Source of the DNA: Oleispira sp963851095
GTDB taxonomy: Bacteria > Pseudomonadota > Gammaproteobacteria > Pseudomonadales > Oceanobacteraceae
Length of the DNA: 64,000 bases
Direction of reading: 5' to 3'
Assembly (NCBI GenBank): GCA_963851095.1
Contig: CAWKOX010000010.1
Coordinates: 124,001-188,000 of the forward strand
The notes below the pieces were generated by a model that was not told the DNA's origin, searched no databases, and worked only from the letters and a program-made list of their open reading frames with translations. Of the stretch, positions 8,954 to 17,955 are shown in pieces. The translations under genes and the position numbers were made by a program. Numbering within the stretch: the stretch's first letter is position 1; each line of letters opens with the position of its first letter.

Positions 8954-11900
8954 ATGCAGATATTACAAGCCGATCGCTTTCCTCTACTAGGCAAGCGTTT
9001 AATCGAAGCGAGCGCTGGTACGGGTAAAACCTATACCATTGCCAACTTATACCTTAGAGTTTTATTAGGCGATCATGTATTAGGGCTGAAACCGGTCGAT
9101 CGCATTTTGGTGGTTACCTTTACCCGCGCAGCAACAGAAGAATTACGGGGGCGTATTCGAGATCGTATCCGTGATCTTTATGAAGATGTTTTACGCATTG
9201 AACAGCATACAGATAGACATCAAATAGACCCTTATGTTAAGAATTTAATCCAGCGCACCCAAAATAATTTTTTCAGCGAAGATCACCCCAATAAAGTATC
9301 GTTAACCGATTGGCTGCAAGCGAATTTATCGCAGATGGATGAATCCTCGGTATTCACCATTCATGGTTTTTGTCAGCGTATTTTAAAACAGTTTGCGTTT
9401 GATAGTGGCGTTGGTTTTGAATCTGAAATGATCTTAGACGCACAAGATTATTTACGTCGTGCCGCCCAAGATTATTGGCGTGAATTGGCTTATCCCATGG
9501 ATCAGCAACAGTTATCAGCGTTATTAGGCCAGATAAAAAGCCCAGAAGATGTGTTCTGGAAAGTACGAGGTTGGTTGCAGCAAGAAGATATTGAATTATT
9601 GCCTAGAGCAAAAGACGGTTTGGATTTTTCTAGCGCTTGGTTACAGGCAAAAGAAAGTTATGAAAAAGCGACGCACGTTTGGCAAACGTTAGACGCGGCT
9701 AATCTCAACGATTTAATTGAGCAATCTGGGGTTGATAAACGCAGTTTTTCTAAAACGACTCGGCCAAAGCGTATTGCTGCGGCCAAAGCATTTTTCTCTG
9801 ACGGCACGTCATTTAAAGGGGCTATCCATAAAGACGTGATCGAGCTGGGCCAAGAAAATCTATTTGCCAAAACCAAAAAGGGTGAAGCGCCCCAGCATCA
9901 GGCTTTTCGTTTGATTGATCAGTTGATCGATGATTGTGAGCAGATGGTAGCGGTATTACCGCATCATATGTTGGCGCAGGTAAAAACGAAATTCTGGGCA
10001 TCGATGGAACAAGCGAATTTAATGAATCCTGATGATTTATTACGCTTGTTAGCAAATGCATTACGCGGCACTCATGGCGTGGCCTTGGCAGAGCATATTC
10101 GCCAGCAATATCCTTTTGCCATGATCGATGAGTTTCAAGATACCGATAGTTTGCAGTATGAGATTTTTAATCAGGTATATAGCAGCGAAACAGACTCGGG
10201 CTTGTATATGATTGGTGATCCTAAGCAGGCGATTTACAGCTTTCGTGGGGCGGATATTTTTACCTACCTACAAGCTGCGCAAGCTCTGGATGAGAATAGC
10301 CGCTTTACCTTGAATACAAACTGGCGCAGCCACAGTGACTTAGTCGCAGCGACCAATGAATTGTTTGCTCGCCATAATGAGCCGTTTGTTTTGCCCGGAA
10401 AGATAGAGTTTCAATCGGTTTTAGCGGCGGGCACATCGGATAATAAATTCTTCCATTATCGTGGCCAAGATAAGTGTGCACCATTGCACTTGTTATTGAA
10501 CTCAGAAGGTACCAATAGAGACAGTGCGCGCCATAATGCCGCTGAAATGTGTGCCAAAAGCATTCATCAGTTATTGCAAAAAGGCTGTTTAAATTCGCTT
10601 GATACGCAAACAAAAAGTGAACAAGCAAAGCCAGTAAACGCTGGGGATATTGCAGTTCTGGTTCATAACCGTAAACAAGCGAAGCTGGTGAAAGATCATT
10701 TAAAACACTTAGGCATTAATAGCGTCTTTTTATCTCGAGACAGTGTTTTAAACTCTATTGAAGCGCGCGATTTATTACGTTGGTTGAGTGCGATTGCCGA
10801 ACCTCAAAATGAGCGACTCCTGCGTAATGCATTAGCCTGTGAAAGTTTAAATTATGATGCACGATATTTAGCCTCGTTATTGAATGATGAAGCTCGCTGG
10901 GAAATTGAATTAGCCCAGTTGTATCAGCTAAGAGAACGTTTTAATCAACGTGGTGTGATGGCGTTCATTATGGCTTGGCTAGAAATGGTGCCTGGACGTT
11001 ATAGTGGCGAGTCTGGCTCTGGCTTAGATCTTGAAGCCCTAGCGGTTCGTTTGCGTAAACAGCCCGACGGCGAGCGCAAGCTCACTAACTTTTTACACTT
11101 GGGTGAAATATTACAGCAAGCCAGTCGCGAATTGGGTATTCAATCGGGTTTTTATAATACCGATGGCAAAGGGTTATTAACCTTACTTCGTTGGTATTCT
11201 GAACGTTGTCAAAATGCTTTATTGAATCAGTCGGAAGAGCAGCAGATACGATTAGAAAGTGATGCGAACCTTGTTCAAATTGTCACCATTCATAAAAGTA
11301 AAGGGTTGCAGTATCCGGTTGTGTTTTTACCGTTTTGTTGGGATGAAGACCATAATAAAGTTAAGTTTGATGCGATTTATCATACCGAGCGGGACGATAA
11401 ATCTGTACTTACGATTAATACCAAAGCGGATGACGCGGCCAAGAAGAAGCATATTGATGAAGTTCGTGCTGAAGCCATGCGTTTATTGTATGTGGCACTG
11501 ACTCGCGCCGAGCAAGCGTGCTTTGTTCAGCTAGAAAATATCGTAAGACACTTGAAGGCAGGTCCGAAAGGCTTACTGATGAATTCGGCCATTGGTTATT
11601 TACTAGAGCAAAACTCAGTCAGCATTGATGCCTTGAATGAACGCTTTAGTGAGGCGATCGGCGAGGGCCAATTATCGCTGCATTATTATCCTGATTGGTT
11701 AGCCAAAATGGAAACGGTCACGACGCAAGAAGATACGCAGCAAGCAGAAAATGTTGTGTTATCACGAGCGCAGTTCAAAGGACAAGTCTGGGATAATTGG
11801 CGCTTAACCAGTTATAGCCAGTTGGCTAAACTGGATATCGAATCAGGTTTCTCAGGGCAGGGTCATTCAGGGCACGGTCACTCAGAGAGTCATCATAGTG

Positions 11901-12808
11901 ATCTTGTTTTAGATTCTGGCAGTCAATTTGATACCGATGCTGAAATTGATTCACCCCCTGCGGCGGTAAAATTAGATTCGGAGGATTCTTACTATGATGA
12001 ATCACTTCAGCAAGATGCCATTGAAGAAGCCGTGCCAAGTACGAGTGAAGAAAATGTATTAACCCCTTTTGATTTCCCTAAAGGGGCCACGCCTGGAACG
12101 TGTTTGCACGGTATTTTAGAAAACTGGGATTTTGTCGATCACGAGCAATTAACCGAGCAAGTCGAGAACCAATTAAAATATTACGGCATTGATAATGATT
12201 ACGCCCCAATGCTTATCGATTGGATGGCTCAGGTTGTCGGCCAGCCGTTAGCGGAGGCGCAATGCTGTTTGGCGGATATCGCTGAGACTCATCGTTTAGT
12301 CGAAATGGAATTTTATCTACCGATGACGGAAATTCGTGCGTCGGGGGTTATGCCATTATTAGATGGCCGTCGCTTAGCGTTTGAGCCTATGCGCGGTCAG
12401 TTAAAAGGTTTTATCGATTTAATTTTTCGCCATGACGGACGTTATTATGTGGCCGATTATAAATCGAATTATCTGGGGGATCAGATAAACGATTATCAAC
12501 CGGCTGCTTTAAAAGACGCGATGGAACATCATCAATACGATTTACAGTATTGGATTTACAGTATTGCCGTTGACCAGTACTTAAGCCGTCGAATTCCAAA
12601 TTATGATTATGAAACGCATTTTGGCGGCGTTTATTATTTCTTCTTGCGAGGAATGAATGGCAAGTCGGATGGTGAAGGGGTCTTTTTTACTCGCCCCGAA
12701 AAATCGCAGTTAGAGAAATGGCGCAGTTGGTTATTAGGCAGTGATTCGATAGACGTTGAGACCACAGTAATGGCGCACGCTGATAATCAGCAAATGGGGT
12801 TATTCTAA
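8954..12808 (+). CDS. recB: RecB, exodeoxyribonuclease V beta subunit (helicase-nuclease)
   Basis: RecB is the 3'-5' helicase and sole nuclease of RecBCD and also loads RecA. The ATG at 8954 is chosen over the upstream in-frame GTG (8939) because an ideal AGGAGG lies 6 bases before it and the product begins like E. coli RecB. UvrD-type motifs are clear: Walker A AGTGKT (residues 21-26), FTIHGFCQRIL, Walker B AMIDEFQDTDSLQYEIF, GDPKQAIYSFRGADI, and VTIHKSKGLQYPVVFLP with LLYVALTRAEQ. The C-terminal nuclease keeps GFIDLIF with Asp1155 and DYKSN with Asp1168 and Lys1170, the same 13-residue spacing as the E. coli active site. At 1284 residues it is ~100 longer than E. coli RecB; a His/Ser/Gly- and Asp/Glu-rich linker (~955-1035) explains much of this. 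Confidence 0.96.
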   Translation: MQILQADRFPLLGKRLIEASAGTGKTYTIANLYLRVLLGDHVLGLKPVDRILVVTFTRAATEELRGRIRDRIRDLYEDVLRIEQHTDRHQIDPYVKNLIQRTQNNFFSEDHPNKVSLTDWLQANLSQMDESSVFTIHGFCQRILKQFAFDSGVGFESEMILDAQDYLRRAAQDYWRELAYPMDQQQLSALLGQIKSPEDVFWKVRGWLQQEDIELLPRAKDGLDFSSAWLQAKESYEKATHVWQTLDAANLNDLIEQSGVDKRSFSKTTRPKRIAAAKAFFSDGTSFKGAIHKDVIELGQENLFAKTKKGEAPQHQAFRLIDQLIDDCEQMVAVLPHHMLAQVKTKFWASMEQANLMNPDDLLRLLANALRGTHGVALAEHIRQQYPFAMIDEFQDTDSLQYEIFNQVYSSETDSGLYMIGDPKQAIYSFRGADIFTYLQAAQALDENSRFTLNTNWRSHSDLVAATNELFARHNEPFVLPGKIEFQSVLAAGTSDNKFFHYRGQDKCAPLHLLLNSEGTNRDSARHNAAEMCAKSIHQLLQKGCLNSLDTQTKSEQAKPVNAGDIAVLVHNRKQAKLVKDHLKHLGINSVFLSRDSVLNSIEARDLLRWLSAIAEPQNERLLRNALACESLNYDARYLASLLNDEARWEIELAQLYQLRERFNQRGVMAFIMAWLEMVPGRYSGESGSGLDLEALAVRLRKQPDGERKLTNFLHLGEILQQASRELGIQSGFYNTDGKGLLTLLRWYSERCQNALLNQSEEQQIRLESDANLVQIVTIHKSKGLQYPVVFLPFCWDEDHNKVKFDAIYHTERDDKSVLTINTKADDAAKKKHIDEVRAEAMRLLYVALTRAEQACFVQLENIVRHLKAGPKGLLMNSAIGYLLEQNSVSIDALNERFSEAIGEGQLSLHYYPDWLAKMETVTTQEDTQQAENVVLSRAQFKGQVWDNWRLTSYSQLAKLDIESGFSGQGHSGHGHSESHHSDLVLDSGSQFDTDAEIDSPPAAVKLDSEDSYYDESLQQDAIEEAVPSTSEENVLTPFDFPKGATPGTCLHGILENWDFVDHEQLTEQVENQLKYYGIDNDYAPMLIDWMAQVVGQPLAEAQCCLADIAETHRLVEMEFYLPMTEIRASGVMPLLDGRRLAFEPMRGQLKGFIDLIFRHDGRYYVADYKSNYLGDQINDYQPAALKDAMEHHQYDLQYWIYSIAVDQYLSRRIPNYDYETHFGGVYYFFLRGMNGKSDGEGVFFTRPEKSQLEKWRSWLLGSDSIDVETTVMAHADNQQMGLF

Positions 12809-14928
12809 TGACGAATGTATTAAATATAGAAAGCCCGAAGAATTTAAAGTCTTGGCTGAAGTCGACCTTTGAAAAAACGCTTGGGCAAGCCATCGATTTA
12901 GAATTGGCCAGTGGCTTATGTCTTAATGAAATTGCGCTGATTGCAAAAGAAAAAGCACATGATGAGACGAGCCTTAAGTTATTCGCGTATTTGGTGATCA
13001 AACTAAGTCAGGCGTTGAGTCGCGGCGAAGTGTGTATTGAGTTATCACGCGTGTATGATTTGTCGCAGAAGACAGGGGTTTTTAATAAAGACCTTGAGTC
13101 ATATTTACAGCGCTATGCCACGGTGCATACTATTTCTTTGGCGGATGGCGCAGAGAATTTAAAGCAACTCTCAAAAACCAATCCGTATGACTTGGTTGTC
13201 AATTATCCTTTGGTTGTGATGCAAGGGCGATTGTATTTTTCGCGCTATTGGTTTTACCAGCAGCAGGTTTTCTATACTATCAGCTCGCGTCTGCATTCAG
13301 TCTCTGACCAAACTAAAGCCCAGACTAAAGAGCTGAGCAACACGTTGCAGACCCTTTTTGTACAAGATGCTAATAAAGAAACGGCTCAACCCGATTGGCA
13401 AATGTTAGCCGCAGCCAATGCGTGTTTAAATCGATTTAGTGTGATCACGGGTGGCCCAGGTACAGGTAAAACAACCACGGTCACTCGTTTATTAGCCGCG
13501 CTAATTAGCCAGCAGCCAAACCTACGCATTGCACTTGCGGCGCCTACGGGCAAAGCGGCAGCACGTTTGGTCGAATCTATTTTGGCGGCTAAAGCCAAGC
13601 TGGCGCAGGCCTTTCCATTAGCGGCGAAAATTCCGGTGGCCAGTTTTACCTTACATCGCTTATTAGGTTGGCGACCAGACGGTTTTTCTTATAACCATAA
13701 GAAAACCTTGCCTTATGACTTGGTGATTGTTGATGAAGCCTCCATGGTGGATTTGCCGATGATGGCGCAGTTGATGGAAGCCTTGGCAGCGAATACTCGA
13801 CTGATTTTATTAGGAGATAAAGATCAGTTAGCCTCAGTAGAAGCGGGCAGTGTTCTAGGAGACCTGTGTGACAGCGGTGTGATGGTGAATGGCTATCCTG
13901 CTCATGGTTTGCAGGCCGACAGGTCAAAACAGCTAGAAGCGCTGTGTGGCATGCAGCAGGGCTATCTTAATGAGTATATTGAAGCGAATGCCCCTTTAAT
14001 GGCGAACAGCCTGACTCAATTAAGAGTCAGTCATCGCTTTACGCAGGACTCGGGTATCGGAAAACTGGCGGCGGCGGTGAATGCGGGTCAGTTTAGCCAA
14101 GTTCAGCAAAGCTTTACTCAGTATGACGATATCCACTGTTATACCAATCTTGCAGCGCCTTTTAGTAAGGATTTAACAACCCAAAGCCGAGAGGCCGAAG
14201 CCGCTTGGCAGCAGCAAGTGATTAACGGCTATAGCCAATACCTTCAAGCGATTGAGCAAGGCGAAAGCCCTTATCAGGTTTTGCAGCTGTTTAATAAATT
14301 TCAATTATTGTGCGCCTTACGCCAAGGCAGTTCAGGCTTGCAGGCATTGAATGATCGAGTTCAAAGTTTATTGCAAAACCGAGGGCTGCTGAACATTGAT
14401 AATCATCAAGGCGCTGGTTTTAATCATTCATCGGAGCAAAGCCGCTGGTATGTCGGTCGTCCTGTGATGATTAGCCGCAACGATTACGAACTCAACTTAT
14501 TTAACGGTGATATCGGTATTGCTATGATGGTTGAGAGCAAGGTTGAGGGAATAGCTGATGGAATAGCTGATGGAAGAAAAGGTAAAAAAGAATTAAGAGT
14601 GTGCTTTGCTACCGAAGATACCAGTGCAAATTCGAGTGCAGATTCAAATACTCAGCCAAAAGTTAGGCAACTATTACCGACGCGTTTGCCAAGCCACGAA
14701 ACGGCATTTGCAATGACGGTACATAAAAGTCAGGGCTCTGAGTTTGCCGATGTCGCACTGGTATTGCCCGACAATCATTCGCCAGTTATTAGTCGAGAGC
14801 TTATTTATACGGCGATTACTCGAGGAAAGAAAAGTTTTTCGTTGTATTCAAATGACGAGGTCTTAGCGGCAGGGGTGAATTCTCAGATAGAACGTGCCAG
14901 TGGTTTGCGGGATTTGTTATTTAAATAA
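12808..14928 (+). CDS. recD: RecD, exodeoxyribonuclease V alpha subunit (5'-3' helicase)
   Basis: RecD is the fast 5'-3' helicase motor of RecBCD. Its ATG overlaps the recB stop (TAATG), indicating translational coupling. The 706-residue protein has an N-terminal RecB-contacting domain (1-190), Walker A GGPGTGKTTTVTRLL (from ~residue 214), the motif AAPTGKAAARLVES, Walker B DLVIVDEASMVDLPMM, GDKDQLASVEAGSVLGDL, and C-terminal TVHKSQGSEFADVALVLP with LIYTAITRGKKSFSLYS. It is ~100 residues longer than E. coli RecD, partly through an insert near residues 575-615 that contains a duplicated GIAD unit from a 12-bp direct repeat. Confidence 0.96.
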   Translation: MTNVLNIESPKNLKSWLKSTFEKTLGQAIDLELASGLCLNEIALIAKEKAHDETSLKLFAYLVIKLSQALSRGEVCIELSRVYDLSQKTGVFNKDLESYLQRYATVHTISLADGAENLKQLSKTNPYDLVVNYPLVVMQGRLYFSRYWFYQQQVFYTISSRLHSVSDQTKAQTKELSNTLQTLFVQDANKETAQPDWQMLAAANACLNRFSVITGGPGTGKTTTVTRLLAALISQQPNLRIALAAPTGKAAARLVESILAAKAKLAQAFPLAAKIPVASFTLHRLLGWRPDGFSYNHKKTLPYDLVIVDEASMVDLPMMAQLMEALAANTRLILLGDKDQLASVEAGSVLGDLCDSGVMVNGYPAHGLQADRSKQLEALCGMQQGYLNEYIEANAPLMANSLTQLRVSHRFTQDSGIGKLAAAVNAGQFSQVQQSFTQYDDIHCYTNLAAPFSKDLTTQSREAEAAWQQQVINGYSQYLQAIEQGESPYQVLQLFNKFQLLCALRQGSSGLQALNDRVQSLLQNRGLLNIDNHQGAGFNHSSEQSRWYVGRPVMISRNDYELNLFNGDIGIAMMVESKVEGIADGIADGRKGKKELRVCFATEDTSANSSADSNTQPKVRQLLPTRLPSHETAFAMTVHKSQGSEFADVALVLPDNHSPVISRELIYTAITRGKKSFSLYSNDEVLAAGVNSQIERASGLRDLLFK

Positions 14929-14968
14929 CACCGCAGTGTCGAATAGCGGAGAGTTAGATAAGTGGATC

Positions 14969-15013
14969 AGAATTAAGATCCCAATTAAGGGATCTTAATT
15001 GGGATCTAATTCT
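14969..15013. terminator. Long perfect hairpin between convergent recD and reductase genes
   Basis: Arms 14976-14989 (AGATCCCAATTAAG) and 14994-15007 pair perfectly over 14 bp with a GGAT loop, and six further pairs (14969-14974 with 15008-15013) follow after a one-base bulge. It lies between two genes that converge, so it could stop transcription from both sides. There is no clean T-tract on either strand, so factor-independent termination is uncertain. Confidence 0.5.
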
Positions 15014-15022
15014 AGAAAGGCA

Positions 15023-16264
15023 CTAGCTCAGAACTTCAAACGTAAGCTTGGCATCTTTTTCTAGGCGCTCAATCAAACGATCACCTAATAATGTAGAGGT
15101 CGTCCAAAACCCTCCAGGCTTATCGGCCAGCAATTCATTATCTAATGCTAAGCACGCTCCGACCTGACCGAGCATTTGGCTGGTGGAGCCATAACCTGGG
15201 TCGCCTTGGCCGATGACCTTAGTGCGAATTTCTTTGCCCGTCGGGGTTTTTCCAATAAAGCGAATATCGTAATAGCCTTCGACCTGTTCTTTTGGTGTTG
15301 GGCCTTCACCGGGCTTGGGCAGCATGTAGTTAGATAATAACCAGCGAGTCGGTTTAATCGCTGCGCCAATAAAGAAAGCCCCTAAAGCGCCGACAATGGC
15401 GGTTGCCGTTAAGCGGCCTTTTAAACCTTTACCAACCAGCATGGCTTCATCGTATTTAAAATCTTCGCCATAGGCATGGTTAAGTAGGGCGTTTGAACGA
15501 AAGACAATTCGGGTATTAATCGCAGCCATAATAAAAGGTGCAGTCCAGCCATTGAAGTTTTTATCAAAAGTTGGGGTCTTAGTATCAAACTGACGGGTTT
15601 TATACGAGTGGCCTTTTGGGCAAATTAAATACGGGTTCACCAAGTCTTTGCGTAAAGCCGGATCTTTCATGACTTCTTCTGTGATGTTCAACATGCTGGC
15701 GATGGTACCGCCTGATGCGCCGCCTTTTGCAGCTTTCACGCGCATAGAAATCTTATTACAGTATTCTCCTAAGCTCTTTTTAGCTTCGCGCTGGGTAAAG
15801 TAGGTGCCCATGTCGGAAGGAATAGAATCAAAACCACTGCAGTGAACAATGCGCGCTCCGCTGGCTTTTGCGCTGTCTTCATACTTTTTCAGCATGCGAT
15901 CAATCCACTGGACTTCGCCCGTCAGGTCACAATAATCCGTCCCCGATTCAGCGCAGACTTTAACCAGAGTTTCACCATATAACGCATAAGGCCCTACGGT
16001 CGAGATAATCACTTTGGCTTGTGCGCACATGGCATTGATGGCGGCTTCATCATTAGCATCGGCAATGATGGTTGTGAGCTCTGGCTGTTTAATCGTGCGC
16101 TTCACTTCGTCTAATTTAGCTTGCGAGCGTCCAGCAATGGCCCAATTAAGGGATTCTTGGCCAGGATGATTAAATTGATCTGTTAAATATTGTGCGAGTA
16201 TCTGGCCGACAAAGCTGGTGGCGCCAAAGACAATGACATCAAATGATTTAGGTTGAGAAGTCAT
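15023..16264 (-). CDS. Saccharopine dehydrogenase-like NAD(P)-binding reductase
   Basis: The 413-residue protein begins with a Rossmann fold (FDVIVFGATSFVGQILAQYL, residues ~8-27) followed by NWAIAGRSQAKLDEVK and IISTVGPYALYGETLVKVCAESGTDYCDLTGE. This is the pattern of the saccharopine dehydrogenase/trans-acting enoyl reductase group, which is mostly uncharacterised in proteobacteria and includes lipid-modifying oxidoreductases. The start at 16264 (MTSQPKSF) is preferred because the longer version from 16309 adds 15 residues with no family likeness. A hydrophobic segment near residues 285-305 (VGALGAFFIGAAI) may touch the membrane. The true substrate is unknown. The gene stands alone and converges on recD. 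Confidence 0.85.
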   Translation of the reverse strand: MTSQPKSFDVIVFGATSFVGQILAQYLTDQFNHPGQESLNWAIAGRSQAKLDEVKRTIKQPELTTIIADANDEAAINAMCAQAKVIISTVGPYALYGETLVKVCAESGTDYCDLTGEVQWIDRMLKKYEDSAKASGARIVHCSGFDSIPSDMGTYFTQREAKKSLGEYCNKISMRVKAAKGGASGGTIASMLNITEEVMKDPALRKDLVNPYLICPKGHSYKTRQFDTKTPTFDKNFNGWTAPFIMAAINTRIVFRSNALLNHAYGEDFKYDEAMLVGKGLKGRLTATAIVGALGAFFIGAAIKPTRWLLSNYMLPKPGEGPTPKEQVEGYYDIRFIGKTPTGKEIRTKVIGQGDPGYGSTSQMLGQVGACLALDNELLADKPGGFWTTSTLLGDRLIERLEKDAKLTFEVLS

Positions 16265-16427
16265 AACTAACGAATACCTTATGTTGTTTTTATGCCCACA
16301 GACTAGCAATATTTGACGCCGATAGTAATGGTGAATACTGACAGAGAAGCAGCTTATCTTTAATCAAAGCCAAGGAATTGATATCATCACGCTTTTTATT
16401 CTTTGGCTAAGATAAAGTCGGTAAATT

Positions 16428-17432
16428 ATGCGCATTGTTTTAGCTCCATTAGAAGGAGTCATGGATCATACCGTTCGTGAATTATTAACGGGTCTCGGTG
16501 GCTATGATTTATGCATTACTGAATTTTTACGGGTGTCTAACCATCAGTTATTACCCCCGCGCACCTTTTATCAGTTGGCGCCTGAGTTAGAAAATAGTGG
16601 TTTAACACCCTGCGGTACCCCTGTGCGCTTGCAGTTGTTAGGTTCTCAGCCCGACACTCTTGCGATGAATGCCCAGCGCGCGATAGAGCTTGGTTCTCAT
16701 GGCATAGACTTGAACCTTGGCTGCCCAGCCAAAACCGTGAATAAAAGTAAAGGCGGCGCGGTCTTATTGAAAGAACCTCAGCTGATCGCTGACGCAGTCA
16801 CTGAAATGCGCAAAGTCGTACCGAGTGCTAAAACCTTATCGGTCAAGATACGCTTGGGGTGGGATGATCCTAGCTGCGTCCATGAAATTGTCGATGCGAT
16901 TGTCTCGGCTGGGGCTGATGAACTTACGATTCATGCGCGTACCAAAGAAGATGGTTACAAAGCAGAAGCGATTAAGTGGCATTATATTGCTCAAGTTAAA
17001 CAGCGATTAGCCAATGAAGGCAAAGCCTTGTCGATTATTGCAAATGGCGAAATTTGGAATGCGGCTGATGCGCTTAAGTGTCGTGAAATTTCACAGTGTG
17101 ACGACTTGATGATTGGCCGTGGTGCATTGGCAACGCCAAATTTAGCGGCCGTGGTTGCGGGCATTAGCGACAAAATGAGCTGGCACAGTGTGGTTGAAAT
17201 GATACTGAATTATCGCAAAGTACAAGTGATTGGTTCAAAAGGGCATCACTATTCTAGCCGTGTGAAACAATGGTTAAGTCAGATGCGCCAGTCTTACCCT
17301 GAAGCCGAAGAATTATTTACACCGATTCGTAGAATTAAAAGCAGTGATCAGATGCAGGTTGCGATTGAACAATACTTAGAAGCGTCTATCAACAATAAGG
17401 TTGAAGTCTGGCAACGTTCGCTTGAGCCTTAG
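16428..17432 (+). CDS. dusC: tRNA-dihydrouridine(16) synthase DusC
   Basis: This FMN enzyme reduces uridine to dihydrouridine at position 16 in the tRNA D-loop. The 334-residue product matches E. coli DusC closely throughout: MRIVLAPLEGVMDHTVRELL at the start, YDLCITEFLRV, GIDLNLGCPAKTVN with the catalytic Cys99 (Cys98 in E. coli), LSVKIRLGWDD, ELTIHARTKEDGYKAE, IANGEIWN, and DDLMIGRGALATPNL. The DusC-specific end (KQWLSQMRQSYPEAEELF) separates it from DusA and DusB. The gene is transcribed away from the reductase gene, with a shared 160-bp region between them. Confidence 0.95.
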   Translation: MRIVLAPLEGVMDHTVRELLTGLGGYDLCITEFLRVSNHQLLPPRTFYQLAPELENSGLTPCGTPVRLQLLGSQPDTLAMNAQRAIELGSHGIDLNLGCPAKTVNKSKGGAVLLKEPQLIADAVTEMRKVVPSAKTLSVKIRLGWDDPSCVHEIVDAIVSAGADELTIHARTKEDGYKAEAIKWHYIAQVKQRLANEGKALSIIANGEIWNAADALKCREISQCDDLMIGRGALATPNLAAVVAGISDKMSWHSVVEMILNYRKVQVIGSKGHHYSSRVKQWLSQMRQSYPEAEELFTPIRRIKSSDQMQVAIEQYLEASINNKVEVWQRSLEP

Positions 17433-17480
17433 CGGGTTTGAATACAAAAAATTAATGTAAAAATACTATTAGGAATTAAA

Positions 17481-17882
17481 ATGAACTGGGAAATAGATAA
17501 CAACTTTTGCCATAGCAGTGTATCGACAAGCTCTAATGAAGCTGAGTTAAAGCAAGCGGTTATTTCGGCTGCGGATTACGCGTTTGATTTATTGGATGCC
17601 AACATCGAAGACGATTCAATGTTTTGTTTATTTGATTGGGACTTTAATCAGCAGCGTTTACTGATTGCGGTAACCGATCCAACGAAGAAAAAACTGGCAA
17701 AACATACCGTTACTCTAACCTTAGAAGGTTATGCCGGTCACATTGCCGATAAAGAAGAGCAGCAAGAACAGATTCAACTGTGGTTGCACAATCACATCAC
17801 TACCGCCGCAACGTTTTTACAGTTCTCGCTGGTAGCGGCGATTACGGCTGATGGCGATACCAGCAGCTCGGTTTTGTTGTAA
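17481..17882 (+). CDS. Small acidic protein of unknown function
   Basis: A 133-residue soluble, acidic protein that I do not recognise. It has no signal peptide or membrane segment. A Phe/Trp-rich centre (MFCLFDWDFNQQRLLIAVTDP) and a predicted alpha/beta pattern suggest a compact fold. The ATG follows AGGAATTAAA at a suitable distance. It lies 48 bp downstream of dusC on the same strand and may be cotranscribed with it. Coding-like composition and the ribosome-binding site support a real gene. Confidence 0.7.
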   Translation: MNWEIDNNFCHSSVSTSSNEAELKQAVISAADYAFDLLDANIEDDSMFCLFDWDFNQQRLLIAVTDPTKKKLAKHTVTLTLEGYAGHIADKEEQQEQIQLWLHNHITTAATFLQFSLVAAITADGDTSSSVLL

Positions 17883-17907
17883 ATAACGTTTATACATGAA
17901 TAAAAAT

Positions 17908-17941
17908 TGAGCTGTTCATTAATATAAACAAGAACAGCTCA
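17908..17941 (-). terminator. Terminator hairpin after the M16 protease gene
   Basis: Arms 17908-17917 (TGAGCTGTTC) and 17932-17941 (GAACAGCTCA) are a perfect 10-bp inverted repeat. On the minus strand the hairpin is followed by AATTTTTATT, a usable U-tract for the protease transcript. Confidence 0.75.
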
Positions 17942-17955
17942 TTGGCAAATTGCCG

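Noticed and set aside
10305..10628. 107-codon open frame antisense to recB
   Set aside because: It overlaps a strongly conserved helicase region, has no ribosome-binding site and no recognisable product; it is a by-product of recB codon use.
15148..15369. Antisense-frame ORF within the reductase gene
   Set aside because: Same-strand out-of-frame overlap with a conserved gene and no supporting signals.
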